Source of the DNA: Heloderma charlesbogerti | Lineage: Eukaryota; Chordata; Lepidosauria; Squamata; Helodermatidae | NCBI GenBank assembly: GCA_026122225.1 | Contig: JANEZZ010000399.1 | Location: 1,808,001 to 1,872,000, forward strand | Length of the DNA: 64,000 nt | Reading direction: 5' to 3' | In this document: positions 1-12,308 of the stretch, piece by piece | Position numbering within the stretch: position 1 is the stretch's first letter | Layout: the number at the start of each line of letters is the position of its first letter | Notes under the pieces: model-generated | What the model saw: the letters and a program-made list of their open reading frames with translations, nothing else | The model's database searches: none | What the model was told of the DNA's origin: nothing | Position numbers and translations under genes: made by a program

Positions 1-2000
1 CTGGTAAGAAAAGTCCTCCATTCTCCACTAAATAGGCTCACTGCTAAATTTATAACAAAGATTACAGTACTGTCAACACAATCTACAACTAACTTAAGTA
101 TTAGCAGTACTTGGATTTAAGCCTAAATTTAACTAGCCTGAGTCAGGGTGACAAGCAGAAAAATTCATAGGGAAAGAAGAAACTCCTTATTTAAGACACA
201 ATCAATCATAGGCTATATACTTGAGTTCCATCCATTGACCCTGATAAAACACTATCAGATGCATTAAGAAAAATCAAGACAGCAATCTTATGCACATTTA
301 CTTGAAACTGAGTCCCTCTGAACTCCAAATAAATGTGCTCAGGATTGGCTACATGAGCAAAATTTCTGACTGATGCTAAACTTCTAGCTAAATTCCTTCA
401 AATCAAATCATGAAATATTTTCTATGTATTTAAAATATATAACAGAAGAAGAAAAGCTTCTTTGTTATAGGCTCTCAAGAAATATCCACACATTTATTAT
501 CTGGCAGATACTGGCTTTTTGCAGACAACTCTTGTCACGTAAGCATGTATTTATGCAACTTAAATCCTGTCATTAATTTATGTTTTGTCAGCCCACATTA
601 TGTTATTGCTTCAATGCAAAGCTGGAGATTATTTGGGGCGAGGGGGGAGGTCATTGTCCATGCACAGGACATGCCCTGAAAAGGCTTGCATGGAAATATT
701 TTAAAACCATGACTGGAATGTAAAGCAGATGGCAAAAGTATTGGTTTTAAATAACCAATGATTAACAAACTTAATTTGATACCATTTGTACCACCCCTGT
801 GGCTTCAAACTGACAGCTGAGTGTTAAATATTTTGGAGTTATTTCTTACTATTTCTGTTGTATTAAATACAACAATTTTTTCCACTGTATTCTCATCTTC
901 ACACAGCAAGAAATATTTACATCCAAAATAAAGTATTTTGCACACGTGTTTAAAAATCTAGCACACACTTACCTGGACTATACTAGAAAACATTGCTATG
1001 GTAGCTTTATAAATCAATAAAATAAATTCTAGAGGAAAGACAACCAAGCTTAAATGATACAATTTCTCCACTTCCATCATGGGCTACACATTACACATGA
1101 CACATAAGCAACAAATTTCAGACAGTGAGTCAGTAGAAATCGGAACGATATACTAAAGTGAAAACAAACAAGGATACACAATACAAGACCAATATTAAAT
1201 AGAAGTAGCAACTTTTGTGGACAGCTATTTCAGAATATATGACACACTATTTCAGAATATATGCCATATATGTGCACATTCAAGTAGTGCAAGCATTTTA
1301 CCACAAAACATACAAAAGTTAACTCCATATATTAGCAATTTGCATATTTTGATTTCTCACAATCAAAACCAAACACAGTAGTGTTATTCTTTGTCTGAAC
1401 ATTATAATATACAAGAAAATTGTTGCATTATTGTTGCAATCTACTGTAATCCATTTCAACCTAAATATCAACACATTCAGTATCTATAAGATTCAATAGT
1501 ATTAAGTAACATTTGGTATTAAGAGTGGATAGTTTGCCCTGGAAAAATATGGGATAATGTGAAAAATATAAAAATGGGATATGACCTCAAATTTAAATGA
1601 AAAGTTAAAGTGATAATTTATAAGTACAAATCACATACTGGCAGGCAACCAAACAACCAACTTTTTGTCTCTGATCTCTCCTAAATATATTTGTGGTATA
1701 TTATATTGGTTGTTTCTCAAAATTACATTTGCTTTTTAAAAAACATATCAAGTGTAAATAGAGAAAGTATGAAATAACACATTGGGGCCTGATGTCATTA
1801 TTAATAATATCTGTAGCTATTTTTGATAACAAAATGATAGCTATAAAAATATGACTTAAACTGATCACTTGAACGCATCAGGAAGAAAGTCTGCAGCCAT
1901 GCCTCTTCAAATAATGTGAAAATATATTTCACTGGAAATCTGACAGGTGCAAGATAGTAAACAATTCCACTAGCAGGTTGAATAACAAAGTGAAAATTAA

Positions 2001-2090
2001 GGCTACAATCCAAAACCCTCTTACCTGGAAGTAAGTCCCACTTAACTCAATGGGCCTTACTTCTGAGTAGACATGTATAGGATTGCACTG
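2001..2090. mobile_element. Squamate palindromic short repeat, full copy
   Basis: Starts GGCTACAATCC, contains CTGGAAGTAAGTCCCA and TGGGCCTTACTTCTGAGTAG, and ends TATAGGATTGCACTG. The two halves are reverse complements (GGAGTAAGTCC against GGACTTACTTC), so it folds into one long imperfect hairpin. It has no coding capacity. It is probably a very small foldback DNA element. Confidence 0.85.
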
Positions 2091-2987
2091 TAAATGTTTT
2101 AATCAACTTTATAATTATGTTCACTTTCCAATTTGTATTCTACATCCAAATGGAATGCATCCAAAATGGAAAATTATACAGCTCCTGGTATAGTACAAAT
2201 GCTATAAAAATAAAGGACGGTGATGATGAAGTATGTCCATACTCTATTACAGAAAACATGATTTTGTAATCATTCTTATCCTTTAAATGGTGCCCTTATA
2301 GCTATCATCTTTACCCATAAATCTAGGAACACACACAGCTTCAGAGTTACATCTCAGTAAGTGTCTTCCAGGAAAAACTGTTCCATTAATTATATACATT
2401 TATAAATTTGAGTATACAAATGGTACAGAAAGGCATTTTAACTGTTAAATGAAGAAAAGCAAGAAAATGGACTGGACTATCTTATACACAATGAAATAGT
2501 ATGTAATCTTGGCTTCTCTTGAATTTTTTTCCCAGCAAACTTTTGGAAGAAAGACCTATTCCTATGACCTCCTGATATGCTGTACTCCAAAATCCATTAG
2601 TTGGTTCTCATTCTTACAAGAAGAACTTGTGAATGTCACTAGCAATTCCTCACTTTTACTTTGGTTGTCAGTGTAGCCACTGAACAGCATCTTGTAAGAT
2701 CAGCAAAAGGTTAAGGAACAAATCTGTATTCACATGGGCCTGATCCAAAAGCTATGCCAACTGAAGATGAAGGTTGTGTTGTAGCAGAATTCATAAAATA
2801 CAAGAGTTCTGAAACAAATTAGTAAATCTAGTAAAGAATTACTAAGTTTAGCCACATAACACACTGAGGCTTGTTCTGGTCATCATTCAAGAAAGCAGAC
2901 AGGCAGCCACAATCCACAACTTAATTAAATCAGAGTATTTGGATTTAGGAACTTCACTGGAGTACTCAGACTGGTGGTATCACTGGG

Positions 2988-3076
2988 AGTACAATCCCCT
3001 AAGCACACTTACTAGGAAATAAGTCTCACTAAACTCAGTAGGACTTATTTCCAAGTATGTCTGCACAGGTCTGGCC
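2988..3076. mobile_element. Squamate palindromic short repeat, diverged full copy
   Basis: Contains ACAATCCCCTAAGCACACTT, AGGAAATAAGTCTCAC, and CTCAGTAGGACTTATTTCC before a degraded right end. It has the same two-armed layout as the copy at 2001. Confidence 0.75.
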
Positions 3077-6033
3077 TGTACATTGGCTTTAGCATGTATG
3101 ATCTGCAGAGTGATCTATCCATTTGATTCTAGCCTGATTTTTCATTTCTGTTCCCTATTTGTTGTGCTGCTGATAATCTATTAGCTTCAACATTTTTAAA
3201 ATCATAACAAATCAGTTCTGTGCCAGTATTATTTGGATGCTTAAATGGTACTCACAGCATGGATTTGAACCATCATTAATTGCTTAGTAAAGAAAAAGAT
3301 GGCATTACGGATAGGACTATGTTGCGCTGGTGACAGGAATCTAATCTAGGAAAAACCATATTTCTACATATTTGAGTACAGAACTGCTACATACATGCGT
3401 AGAACTGAGGGGCATAAAATTCAAAGGTACATAAAAATGAGAAACAATGCTTAGCTGATATTACAGAAAGATTTGTACATGAGATGTGCCCCCATTCAAA
3501 AATGCATGTTAAACTGCAATTAATTTTTCTAAGCTGCATCTGTTAATATTCATAAAATAGTCTTACATCCTTTTAAAAATATAGCAGTACATCATTGCAC
3601 CAGCACTCCACATGAGTACAAGCACTTTACTTAAATAGGACACTGTAAATCAGACACTTTGTTTATAAGCCACATGACTACTCTTTTTTAAAAGGATGTC
3701 ACTTTTTATACATATAAGTTGTTATAAGTACCTCATAGCAATTGATGACTAATGAATCAAAACATTAAAGAGGACCCAAATTAGATTATTATTCACAACA
3801 AATTAATAGCTTTCTTGAAATACCATTTGATTAAACAGTATATTAGCCTTGACTAAGTGGTAGCATCATCGACTCTCTCACAACCACAGCTACCAAAAAA
3901 AAAAAGAAGAGAAATGTTCAAGGTTGTCAACTTACTGTGACATATACATAACAAATGTATGTTTACTACTTTGAAATTACATTTTATCTCAGCCATAAAT
4001 ACTCATTTTTCATTTAAAAAGCCACACATTGCAATCCAGTGATAAAGCAACCTAGTGTTGAAGGAGACAGATAGTTTCCAAAGTGAATGTACACACTGTC
4101 AGACAGAGAGGGTAGTGTGTGTGTGTGTCTGAAAACTGAAATGTAACAAAAAGAGGAAAACATCCAATAAAAAATTTAATTGTACATATTTATGAGGAAT
4201 TCCTTTGACCCTAACTTGTTGAAAAATACTTCTTTACTTACACTTCTTTACTGAAGGATTTTTCAATAAACTTACTTGCTTGGTTTATAGAAAGTGCAGT
4301 TTATCAGATGCAAATGTATGTAAATTAATATATTAATCCATATTGGATTAAAACAGACAAGCACTTGAAACTATTGGCAGATGTAGTGAGATGCCATTTT
4401 AAGGCTGAAATCCTAAACACACTCACTAGTAAGGAAGCCCCATGCTGGGACCAACTTCTAGAAAACACACATAGGTTTGCACTGCATGTTCCAAAGTCAT
4501 GCTACAGCTCCGTGGAAGTTCAAGGATTTGGCCTTCAGTCATACAAAGGACTCATTTTTAATCATTGTTCATATCAAATACTTAATAGCAACAGAGTTTT
4601 TTTTAAGTGGTAGACTTACACATGAAGGATTATGTTGCTCACAACATTTGATGCTTTTGCAGACCTTTCTGCCATATTTGGTTTATCCAGCTAAACATCC
4701 AAACCCCTCAAAACCCAATGTAAAAACAGGGAAAACTCTACACTGTTTCTTGCCTGCCTCTTTAAAAAATAATCTCTTCTATTCCAATTTACTTTGTGAG
4801 ATTGAAAGAACACAGCCTTAATCAACAATTACAAACTAAGGTGAAGGCAGGGGTAAAGTAAAGCAAGACCAAATTATTAATGACTAGGAGTTACACATCT
4901 TCAAACTGGGAAAAGCATAACTGGCAACAATTTAACAAATCTGATCTAAAGTTTCACACAAAGCTGTCTTAAAAAGTCACAGGATCTTCCCCACAGAAAT
5001 GCAAGTCTCCAAATACACTGCTCTTTAGTGCACAACAGTTGCATTATTGTTACTTCTTTTGTTTTTAACTAATCAGGAATGTTTCCCCTCCCCCATCCTA
5101 AAACTAACAGAAGCAATGCTAATACCCTCAGACTTGAACTTTAAATTCTAAAGCAGGCAGTCATTTCAACTGTAGGAATATCCTCTTTTGTCAGATTTCA
5201 TCCCTCTTCCTTTGCTCTGAAGATTTTCATGGGATTTCTTTGTCCAGCTTAATTTGACCCTCTGGAGGTGGATAGAAAGGTGGGGTTCACGAATGTCCTG
5301 CCATGTATCCCAAAGGTAATTTTACTACACACTGCCTCGCAACACCTGATTCTTACCAACTGTGCTGTATAGAACAACCCATTCAGACGAGCCTTCTCTA
5401 CTCCTCTCTTCTTTCCTCAGTTACCTACTCTCCCGTTGGCAGAAAGGGGGAGCTTGGTCACCACCTGATGCTGGATTGCATTTACTAGTGAGATCAAGGG
5501 AGCTATAAGGGTGGATTCAGAGCTGTCTGCAGAATGTCCTGGGGACAATGTGGCATGAAAAGTCAGGTAGTGGTGGAACAAGTGTGTCACAAAAATGCAT
5601 ACCTCCTGACAAAATTATCTTGTTTCAACAAGCTTTCATTGGAAAAACTTCCAATGCAATGAGCACATGCAAGCCTCTGAGTCACACAGAATTTTAGCCA
5701 GTAAAATAAAGGGACAGCAGAATTGCCTCATTTGCTTACAGCTCAAAGAACTAAGCCACAAATGTTGGCTTTGGCCTTTCTCATACTTCTATTGAAAATG
5801 GACCTTTCCCATTTTTTACATTCACATACATCCATTAGTTAATGAAAGACCAGGGCTATACTGACTGGATGAAACAGGCAGAAATAAAAAGACAAGGCCC
5901 ACTTACATTCTACTATCCCAGCTTGTCTTTCCTTAAGAGGACTTTCCACTTTCCTTTTTATCCATAGGAGTTGGAGATACATCAAGACAAAATATAAGTT
6001 CCTACTTTTCACTGTTTAATTTCAACATGTTTA

Positions 6034-6124
6034 AGGTGGCAATCCTTTACACACTTACCCGGGAGTACATCCCACTGAAATGAGTGGACTTACTTCTTAG
6101 TAGACACATATAAGATTGCACTGA
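6034..6124. mobile_element. Squamate palindromic short repeat, full copy
   Basis: Left arm GGTGGCAATCCTTTACACAC and GGGAGTACATCCCACTG. Right arm GTGGACTTACTTCTTAG and ATAAGATTGCACTG. It lies in DACH1 intron 1. Confidence 0.85.
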
Positions 6125-7876
6125 AACTCAGAAGAGTGGTGTGTGCATGTATATTTATATATATATTTCACTGTGTAAGGATAACTCAACTGGTCACTCA
6201 AGAGAACAACACATTTTTGTTGTTTTTAATTCAGTTATATTAAGTATCTCTTAAAAATGACCTAGTTTAAAATGAAATCTTAATGTAATACTAAACAAAT
6301 ATATTAGTCTACACACTCTCTTAAAACTGAAACATGAGCAAAATTGTGTGCAACTTGTTGAAGTCATATATTATTCATATAATTTAAAAAGCTGTGCTTT
6401 ATTTATTTATTATGCAATTTTTGAATATTTAGATTGCCAAGCAAACAGCATGGACATTTAATTTCTGCCTCATAGAGAACTCCTCTGCCCAGTAACATGG
6501 GGCAGGGGGGTGGAAAACAGTGGGCACTTAGTCTTCAAGTAAGTGGTCTTGCTTAGCATCCTTTCATATGTAAAAAGAGCCATACACAAAGTCGTAATTT
6601 TATACATGCTCCCCTGTCTTTAAGTAGATACAAATGTTGTACTGCAAAAGTCATCTCGGTTGCATAACCAGAGTTTTTGGATTATGCGCCTAGGTAACAT
6701 AAAGATTATATTTAATGATAAACCACTATGTTTTAATTTGTATAGCCACCAAATAGTCTGCATGCTTGATCAGGTAATATATAAATTAGAATACTACAAA
6801 GTTGATTCGTATCACCCATTTTCTTGGTAGTTTAAAATAAATGACTTTAGCAGTTTAAATCAGTCCTAGTATTCATGAGCTCTCTTTTGTTCCCAAGCAT
6901 AAGGGTTCTCTCTCTGACGTCAGGGCAACAACCTGAGAATGTTTTTAGATGATAATTACATCTCTCTAAGAACAGAGATCTTTACCTAGAGTACCCCACA
7001 CCTACCTACACCTAGACACGTATGTTGGGTCATGTTCCAATTTAATAAATCCCACACCCTAATTGTGAGATGATTCTCCAAAACCACTCAAAATTAGAAT
7101 CATCATTCTAAGTAAACATGCGTCAAAGCAGGACAAAATCCTACCCTTTATAACCTGCCTGGAGTGGTATACATTACGCCTAAGTTACTACTGAACTTGT
7201 GTGATCAGCACCACAAGCCCAACAGGGCCTACTTACAGTGCCTAGTAGCATCCTATTGGTGGTACACAAGTGATGCATGATCATCATTCCAAGCAAATGT
7301 GTACAGGATGGGTAAGTAGTGAAATGTGTGTCTCAGAAACGAACAAGCATACCCATTCCTCACTCTTTTTGAAACATTCGGGATCTTTTTTTAAAGGCCT
7401 TTACAATCACAAGATTCGTGATGTCTCCCTGATAAGGTTGCGATGAAGTGCAGTCAGAGCTTAAAGGCGTCAGTTCTGAAACTGGCTTTTTTCAATGCTA
7501 TGATTCCCATATTTTCCTGCATTAACTGGAGCACAACTTCATCCCCACCACCTGCAGAATGGGCTGGAAAGATGCCCCTGTACAGGTGTACACTGTATTT
7601 TCTTCCCTTACTCCCTCCACACACCTAGCCTTCCACTCATGCAAGATTGACTTCCATGCACCCGTTTGCATCCTGAGCATCACTGAGTTTACCAACTAGA
7701 CACCAGGCCTGTGTGTATATGTCTGTATTAAAGTATACCAATCTTCCTTCTCCCCCTCCCCTCCCATGGCTGCTTAAAAGGGGAGGTGGCAGGAACTTCA
7801 AACTGGAAAAAAGAAAAGGCCAGCTTTTCTTTTTTAAACTGGGTAATCCTAAACCCCCCTCCAAGAAAGCAGAACT

Positions 7877-7965
7877 GCAATTCTGCGCACACTAATTTGG
7901 GAGTAAGCCCAGCTAAAATAAGTGGGAATCACTTCCGAGTGTAAGTATAAATAGAATCGATCTGT
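7877..7965. mobile_element. Squamate palindromic short repeat, diverged
   Basis: Shows GCAATTCTGCGCACAC, TGGGAGTAAGCCCAG, and GTGGGAATCACTTCCGAG in the expected order and spacing, with a poor right end. It lies only about 215 bp from the DACH1 exon. Confidence 0.6.
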
Positions 7966-8173
7966 AAGTCCCACTGAACTTTTTGAGTCAAACTGGCTTA
8001 GGGTCGAGCTGCACGTGTTTACACACGGCAGAAAAGGCAGGGATCGCCCTAGAGGCATTCTGAGAAAGTGTGTGCGCACTAGGGTAAGCTCGGTGGGTGT
8101 TTCGTAGCTGTGCAAAGCGTGTGAGAGGCGCGCACATCCCTCCCCCGCCCGCAGTTTTGTTTTTTCTTTTCTT

Positions 8174-8182
8174 TTTTACCTG
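8174..8182 (-). other. DACH1: Splice donor of DACH1 exon 1
   Basis: On the minus strand the exon ends CCAG and the intron begins GTAAAAAAG, a good donor match at the position where mammalian DACH1 exon 1 ends. The last exon base is 8180 and the intron begins at 8179. Read-through would add one Arg and then a stop. A pyrimidine/purine-simple stretch (TTTTTCTTTTC on the plus strand) lies just inside the intron. Confidence 0.9.
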
Positions 8183-8925
8183 GCGTTGGTGCAGTCGTTG
8201 TAAAGGGTCTCGAAATCCTTCCTGGAGATGAGCTTGCAGCGGTTGACGCCAGGCTGGATGGCGCCCAAGCCCCTGAGGATCCGGACCTGCTCCACGTTGC
8301 ACACGACGGGCGTGATCTCCAGGCGCTTGAGCTTGGTGTAGACCGTGTGCAAGCCGCCCACCAAGTGCTTGAGGAAGAGGTCGAACGCCTGCGGCAGGCA
8401 GATTAGCTCGCAGCCCTCCACCGTGAAGGAGGCCACCTTGGCGCCCCGCAGGTCCACCATCTTGCACTCGTTGTTCTGAGGCGTGTTCTCCACCGGAGAA
8501 GGGGTCGAGTACACCGGCTTGCCTGGCACGCTGCCCCCGCCGCCTGAAGTGCCGGCGCTGGGGGCAGAGGAGCCGCTGCCGCCGCCGCCGCCGCTTCCAC
8601 CCCCCACGCTGGAGCTTCCACCGCCGCTGCCGGCAGCGCTGCCGGTGCCCAAGCTGGCGCTGCAGCTGCTCTCCCCGCCTCCGTTGCTGGAGGTGGCTGT
8701 GGCCGCCGCCGCCGCCGCCGCCGCCGCTACTGCCGCCGCTACGACGGGCTCCGGACGGAATAGGTTTGTCCCCGAAGAGGCTGCTACTGCCGAGGCCGCC
8801 GCGGAAGGCGCGCTGGCCGGAGGAGAGGCGGCCGAGGAGGTGGTGGTGCAGGCGGCCGAAGTGGAGATGGGCGGCTGAGGGGGGACCAGCTGGGTCGGAG
8901 GGATTAAAGGAGCCGGGACAGCCAT
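8180..8925 (-). CDS. DACH1: DACH1 coding exon 1 (5' 248 codons plus 2 nt)
   Basis: First coding exon of dachshund homolog 1, a nuclear transcriptional cofactor of the retinal-determination (PAX-SIX-EYA-DACH) network. The start is the ATG at 8925-8923, in a good Kozak context (A at -3, G at +4) and beginning MAVPA as in mammalian DACH1. An in-frame GTG two codons upstream is not needed. Residues 1-60 are Pro/Ser/Ala/Thr-rich. Residues 63-75 form an alanine tract of 12 Ala broken by one Val. Residues about 82-132 are Gly/Ser-rich. A conserved PGKPVYSTPSPVENTPQNNE block follows at 134-153. The Dach/Ski/Sno domain (DACHbox-N) fills about 155-248, including LICLPQAFDLFLKHLVGGLH and the RGLGAIQPGVNRCKLISRKD stretch. 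DACH2 differs at many of these positions. The exon ends NDCTNA plus AG before a GT donor, so the intron is phase 2. Later exons lie to the left, outside the window. Confidence 0.97.
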
Positions 8926-9477
8926 GGTCACATTAGACGAGGCGTCGGCAGCAGCAGTCCGCCCCCCTTACCTCCACCCACCCCTTCGGGAGAAGGGGGG
9001 AAAACCGGGAGAAATAAAGCGGCGGGCGGGGGGAGCTACTCTGCCTTCTAAAAAGAAAGGTAGAGCGCGAGGGAAGGAGGCAGGGAAAAGTTGGCCCCTC
9101 GCGCGTACCGGAGAAAGCGTGGAGAGGTTTACAAGCCACCAAAGCCAAGTTGGGCGAGGGGTGGGGAGGGGGGGCGAGGAAAGCGGGAGTGCGCGTGAGG
9201 GAGACCCGGGGGGGCGAGAGAGGCGGACTGAGGGGAAAGCAGCGCCGAAGTGTCCCGGCAGCAACTGAGAAGCGAGAAGTCTGCTTGGGAAAGTGGTGCT
9301 GAAGAGGGCTCGGAGAAGGGAGCGCGCGCGAGAGAGAAGGGGAGGGTGCTTGGTTTGCGGTATCTTCGCTCTCTTTCCTCCCCTCCTCTAGCACCTAGCT
9401 AAAGAGGAAGAAGGCGGGCTGCGGCGTGGGCTTGAGTTCTCTCCTGCCGGGGCATTGAGCAAAAAGGTTGGCCGGGG

Positions 9478-9542
9478 GAGGGAAAGGGCGGGGGAGAAGA
9501 AGGAGAAGAAGAAGAAGAGGAGGAGGAGGAGGAGGAGGAGAG
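9478..9542 (+). repeat. Purine-only GAA/GGA tract in the DACH1 upstream region
   Basis: The plus strand runs from GGAGGGAAAGG into repeated GAAGAAGAAG and then GAGGAGGAGG, almost without a pyrimidine for about 65 bases. It lies 550-620 bp upstream of the DACH1 ATG, inside the CpG island. Such homopurine tracts can form triplex (H-DNA) structures; that is inference. Confidence 0.8.
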
Positions 9543-9720
9543 CCTGGAAGAAAGCGCTGGCTGCGAGGGCTGCTTTGGTGCTGGCGGCTGTGCTGCTGCT
9601 GCTGCCACCGCGGCTCCAACCTCTCTCGCTCTCTGGACGTGGACGAGTTGTTGTTGTCACACGGTACAGAGAAAGGGGCGGAGCTCCGGCAACTTGAAAT
9701 ACCCTTTGAAGCGGCGCAAG

Positions 9721-11400
9721 TCTCCCTCGCTGGTATTAACCTAAATTATCCAACAAGAAACCTAGAGCAAAAGGGGGGGGGGAGGGAAGCGAGAGCGGGA
9801 GACACACAAGGAGACATCTCTCCCCCCCTCCCTAGAAACCGTTAGATTACATGTTTCACGTTTCATCCCATCAGAGGAGAACTCTGTAATTTTCCAATTC
9901 CCTTTTTTTCCTATCCTTCCCCCCGCCCCACCCCCAACGGGGGGGGGGCGGGGGGAGAGAAGCAAGCGCTTGTCAACACATGTTGATAGAGAAACCAGAA
10001 CATGTTTTAAATTGACTCGGGAAAGGAATCAGATAACGGTTCTGCAACCACACATGGCCAACAAAACAAAAAACTCAACAACCCGGAAAAGGCCTGGGGA
10101 GGGAAGGAGGTGCTTTCTGTTCCCCACACCTCCTTTTCCTAATTTTTATTTACTTATTACTTTCAAAGAAACATAATTTCAAAACTAAGGTGGACAGGCA
10201 GGAGAGGGGGAGCGCAATCTGCGTGTGTGTGTGTGTGTACACAATTCCAGGGAATAAGGAAGGGGTGGAAGTTGTATATTCATAAGAGTGGGAAGGAAAG
10301 CGTCATAATTATCGCTACTTATCCGGCCGCTTTGTTGTGTGAAATGAAGACTTGGATGAAACGTGAAGCGCTCGAAGAAGAAAGAGGGGGGAATATATAT
10401 AGCATTTCCGGAAAATAATAGGCATTTATGGATCAAAGAGCCCAAGATACTTACATTTAATACAGTTGAGAAATAACATCTGTTGTGGGAAGGGATTCTC
10501 AAAGCGAAAAGCTGGTGGGGTAGGGTAGACATATAGAAGTGGGCAGATGTTCGCCTATAAGCTTCGATCAGGTCCCCCCCCCCTTCTTCCCTCGCTCTGT
10601 CTCCCAATAGCGAGGCACTTTCTGAGAAAAGAATCCCCAATTTTAATGTGCATATCTTCGTTGGCAGTTTGCCTGTGTGGCATGCATTAGTTGCGGGCTT
10701 CACGGTTTGTGTCGTGCCCCTATTGGGGGGGGGGACGCCAGTGTAACAAATCAGGAGTTAAGTTACTTTGCAACCGTTCAAAAACAAAGAGTAGTTTCTG
10801 CAGCGCTGCGCGACCAACAGGTGACTCCGTTTGATCGAGGCTGAGATCTCTTTGAAATGGGTAGCGTTTACTTCTGAGTAAAGATGCACAGAGTCGCGCT
10901 GTAAGTCCCCCGTGGGATACTCTTTCGGGCACTGCCAGGTAAAGAGGGCGTGTTTTCTCACAACGCAACGCAGATCCGCTCGCAGCTGAGGATCTTGTGA
11001 TCCCCATTGGTACCGGGAAGGGGAGCCCATGCTTTTAGATCGCGCGCCTTCTCCCATTGAAATAATTGGGGCTATGAAGTGCGCCGGTTCGCCTGCCTTG
11101 AGGAGACACGCTTCACCCTTCCACTAAAAACAGTAGGACTCCACGGCCCGTAAGGGTTAGCGGATCGTGCCCGAGCTCTGTAGCTCTGCTAAGAGACTGC
11201 ACTGCAGAGCTTGTTCCTACTTGTAACTCAGCCCTCGAGCTGCGCGTCTGCGGCCGATTAGTTTAGACGATCCGATGGGGGCAACTGACATGTGATCCTT
11301 CGCTCATTCAAGTCTTCTGGAACTTTGCCGCACGGGTGGCAAAGCCAATCAGGGCGCAGAGGGGGTGGGGACGAAGCCGCTCCGACCTACGGCAAGCCCG
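9721..11400. other. Upstream flank, moderately GC-rich, no gene
   Basis: I see no supported gene here. The stretch contains (GT)n at 10221-10238, C or G homopolymer runs near 10574 and 10727, and a half copy of the palindromic repeat at about 10858-10905. Short CpG-rich patches at 10.9-11.4 kb suggest the regulatory flank of DACH1 continues, but no motif is decisive. Confidence 0.5.
9915..9958. repeat. C-run / G-run inverted pair
   Basis: A C-rich run (CCCCCCGCCCCACCCCC) is followed after AA by CGGGGGGGGGCGGGGGG, giving an imperfect C/G hairpin of about 40 bp at the outer edge of the CpG island. Both halves are also G-quadruplex/i-motif candidates. A further G10 run lies at 9773-9782. Confidence 0.7.
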
Positions 11401-11813
11401 GAGCCAGCTCTTTCGCGAGCTTGAGAGGAGAATCAATACTTGCCTTAGGGCCCAATTGTTTATGATACATTACTATTTTTAAAAAAGTTACAAGGACCCT
11501 GCCTAGCAGCAAGCTGCTCTCTCTGCTACACATATCTAAGTAACCCTGAGAACTACACAGAGAGAGGAGGGGCAATAAAAATGTTTTTGCCAAGTCCCTG
11601 GGGTATCATGCCACTTCTTAAAATACATTAAATAGGCTACTTTACTGAAGATTGTTTCATTAAGCTTTCCTTTAAACTTTCAGGTTCCAGAAAGAAACAG
11701 TTATCGGAATGTAGGGAGCTATCCCTTGGGGGTTTGCCCATCTTCATCTGTTACCCAAGGTTGAAATCTTAAACTGCTGAGTGATGTTTTGTAGGTAACT
11801 CTTTCCTACTGGC

Positions 11814-11837
11814 TTATTATTATTATTATTATTATTA
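11814..11837. repeat. (TTA)n microsatellite
   Basis: Eight consecutive TTA/TAT units. The surrounding 11.4-12.27 kb shows no gene. Confidence 0.95.
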
Positions 11838-12271
11838 ACATTTCTTCGACGTCTTTCTTTTAAAAACAGACAGAAAGAGAGAGGGGAATGCAACTTGCAA
11901 TATTTCTACTGGTGTGTAGGGTTGTGTGCTAATTAGGTGTAGACTGCAGGCTGGCTCACATTACATGCAGGCATGTACATGACTTGATTTCTCATCTTAA
12001 CAACTTAACACTCAGACCCAGTTCATATGTTCTGCTTAGCAGTTTAACTTACTTTGCATGGTGGGGCCTGAACCTCAGGCATGTTCATGTCCTGTACTAT
12101 AAAAATGACATCGGGGTGAACTAGGTACTTGCATGTATACATGAATGCACAATTTCACCCAATACATGGGATCTTTCTAGTCTTAGGAGTGCAGAAAATA
12201 TTTCAGATTGGGTGGCTCATGTGTCTTTTGAAAGTGGCCAGGTCACCACATCAACATTAGGACAGTGCCAG

Positions 12272-12272
<1 letters not shown>

Positions 12273-12303
<31 letters not shown>
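12273..12303. repeat. (CA)n microsatellite
   Basis: About 15 uninterrupted CA units in non-coding flank. The region 12.3-13.0 kb shows no other feature except a weak half palindrome near 12760-12800. Confidence 0.97.

Positions 12304-12308
<5 letters not shown>

Larger units (their letters stand above)
1..8179 (-). other. DACH1: DACH1 intron 1, 5' part
   Basis: AT-rich, mostly single-copy sequence with no convincing ORF. It holds palindromic repeats at 2001-2090, 2988-3076, 6034-6124 and 7877-7965 and a short (GT)n at 4114-4128. DACH1 intron 1 is very long in other vertebrates and carries distal enhancers (established for the locus). No individual enhancer can be identified here from sequence alone. 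The right end near the exon becomes CpG-rich from about 8100. Confidence 0.85.
8100..9720 (-). promoter_or_regulatory. DACH1: CpG island spanning DACH1 exon 1, 5' UTR and probable promoter
   Basis: GC content and CpG density rise sharply from about 8100 and stay high to about 9720, then fall to background. The block covers coding exon 1 and about 800 bp upstream of the start codon. A CpG-island promoter is the usual arrangement for this gene. I see no clear TATA box, so the transcription start is not fixed; it should lie between about 8930 and 9700. The upstream half contains strongly strand-biased purine tracts (9480-9541), which are described separately. Confidence 0.8.

Noticed and set aside
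8483..8878. Long plus-strand ORF (131 codons, Pro/Ala-rich) across DACH1 exon 1
   Set aside because: It is the antisense shadow of the GC-rich DACH1 coding exon; composition follows the codon bias and low complexity of the real gene.
8926..9845. Several overlapping ORFs in the CpG island
   Set aside because: High GC lowers stop frequency. Products are low-complexity Pro/Arg/Ser peptides with no family resemblance.
10185..10703. 172-codon minus-strand ORF
   Set aside because: It crosses a (GT)n microsatellite and a C-run, shows no domain, and has no splice or promoter support.
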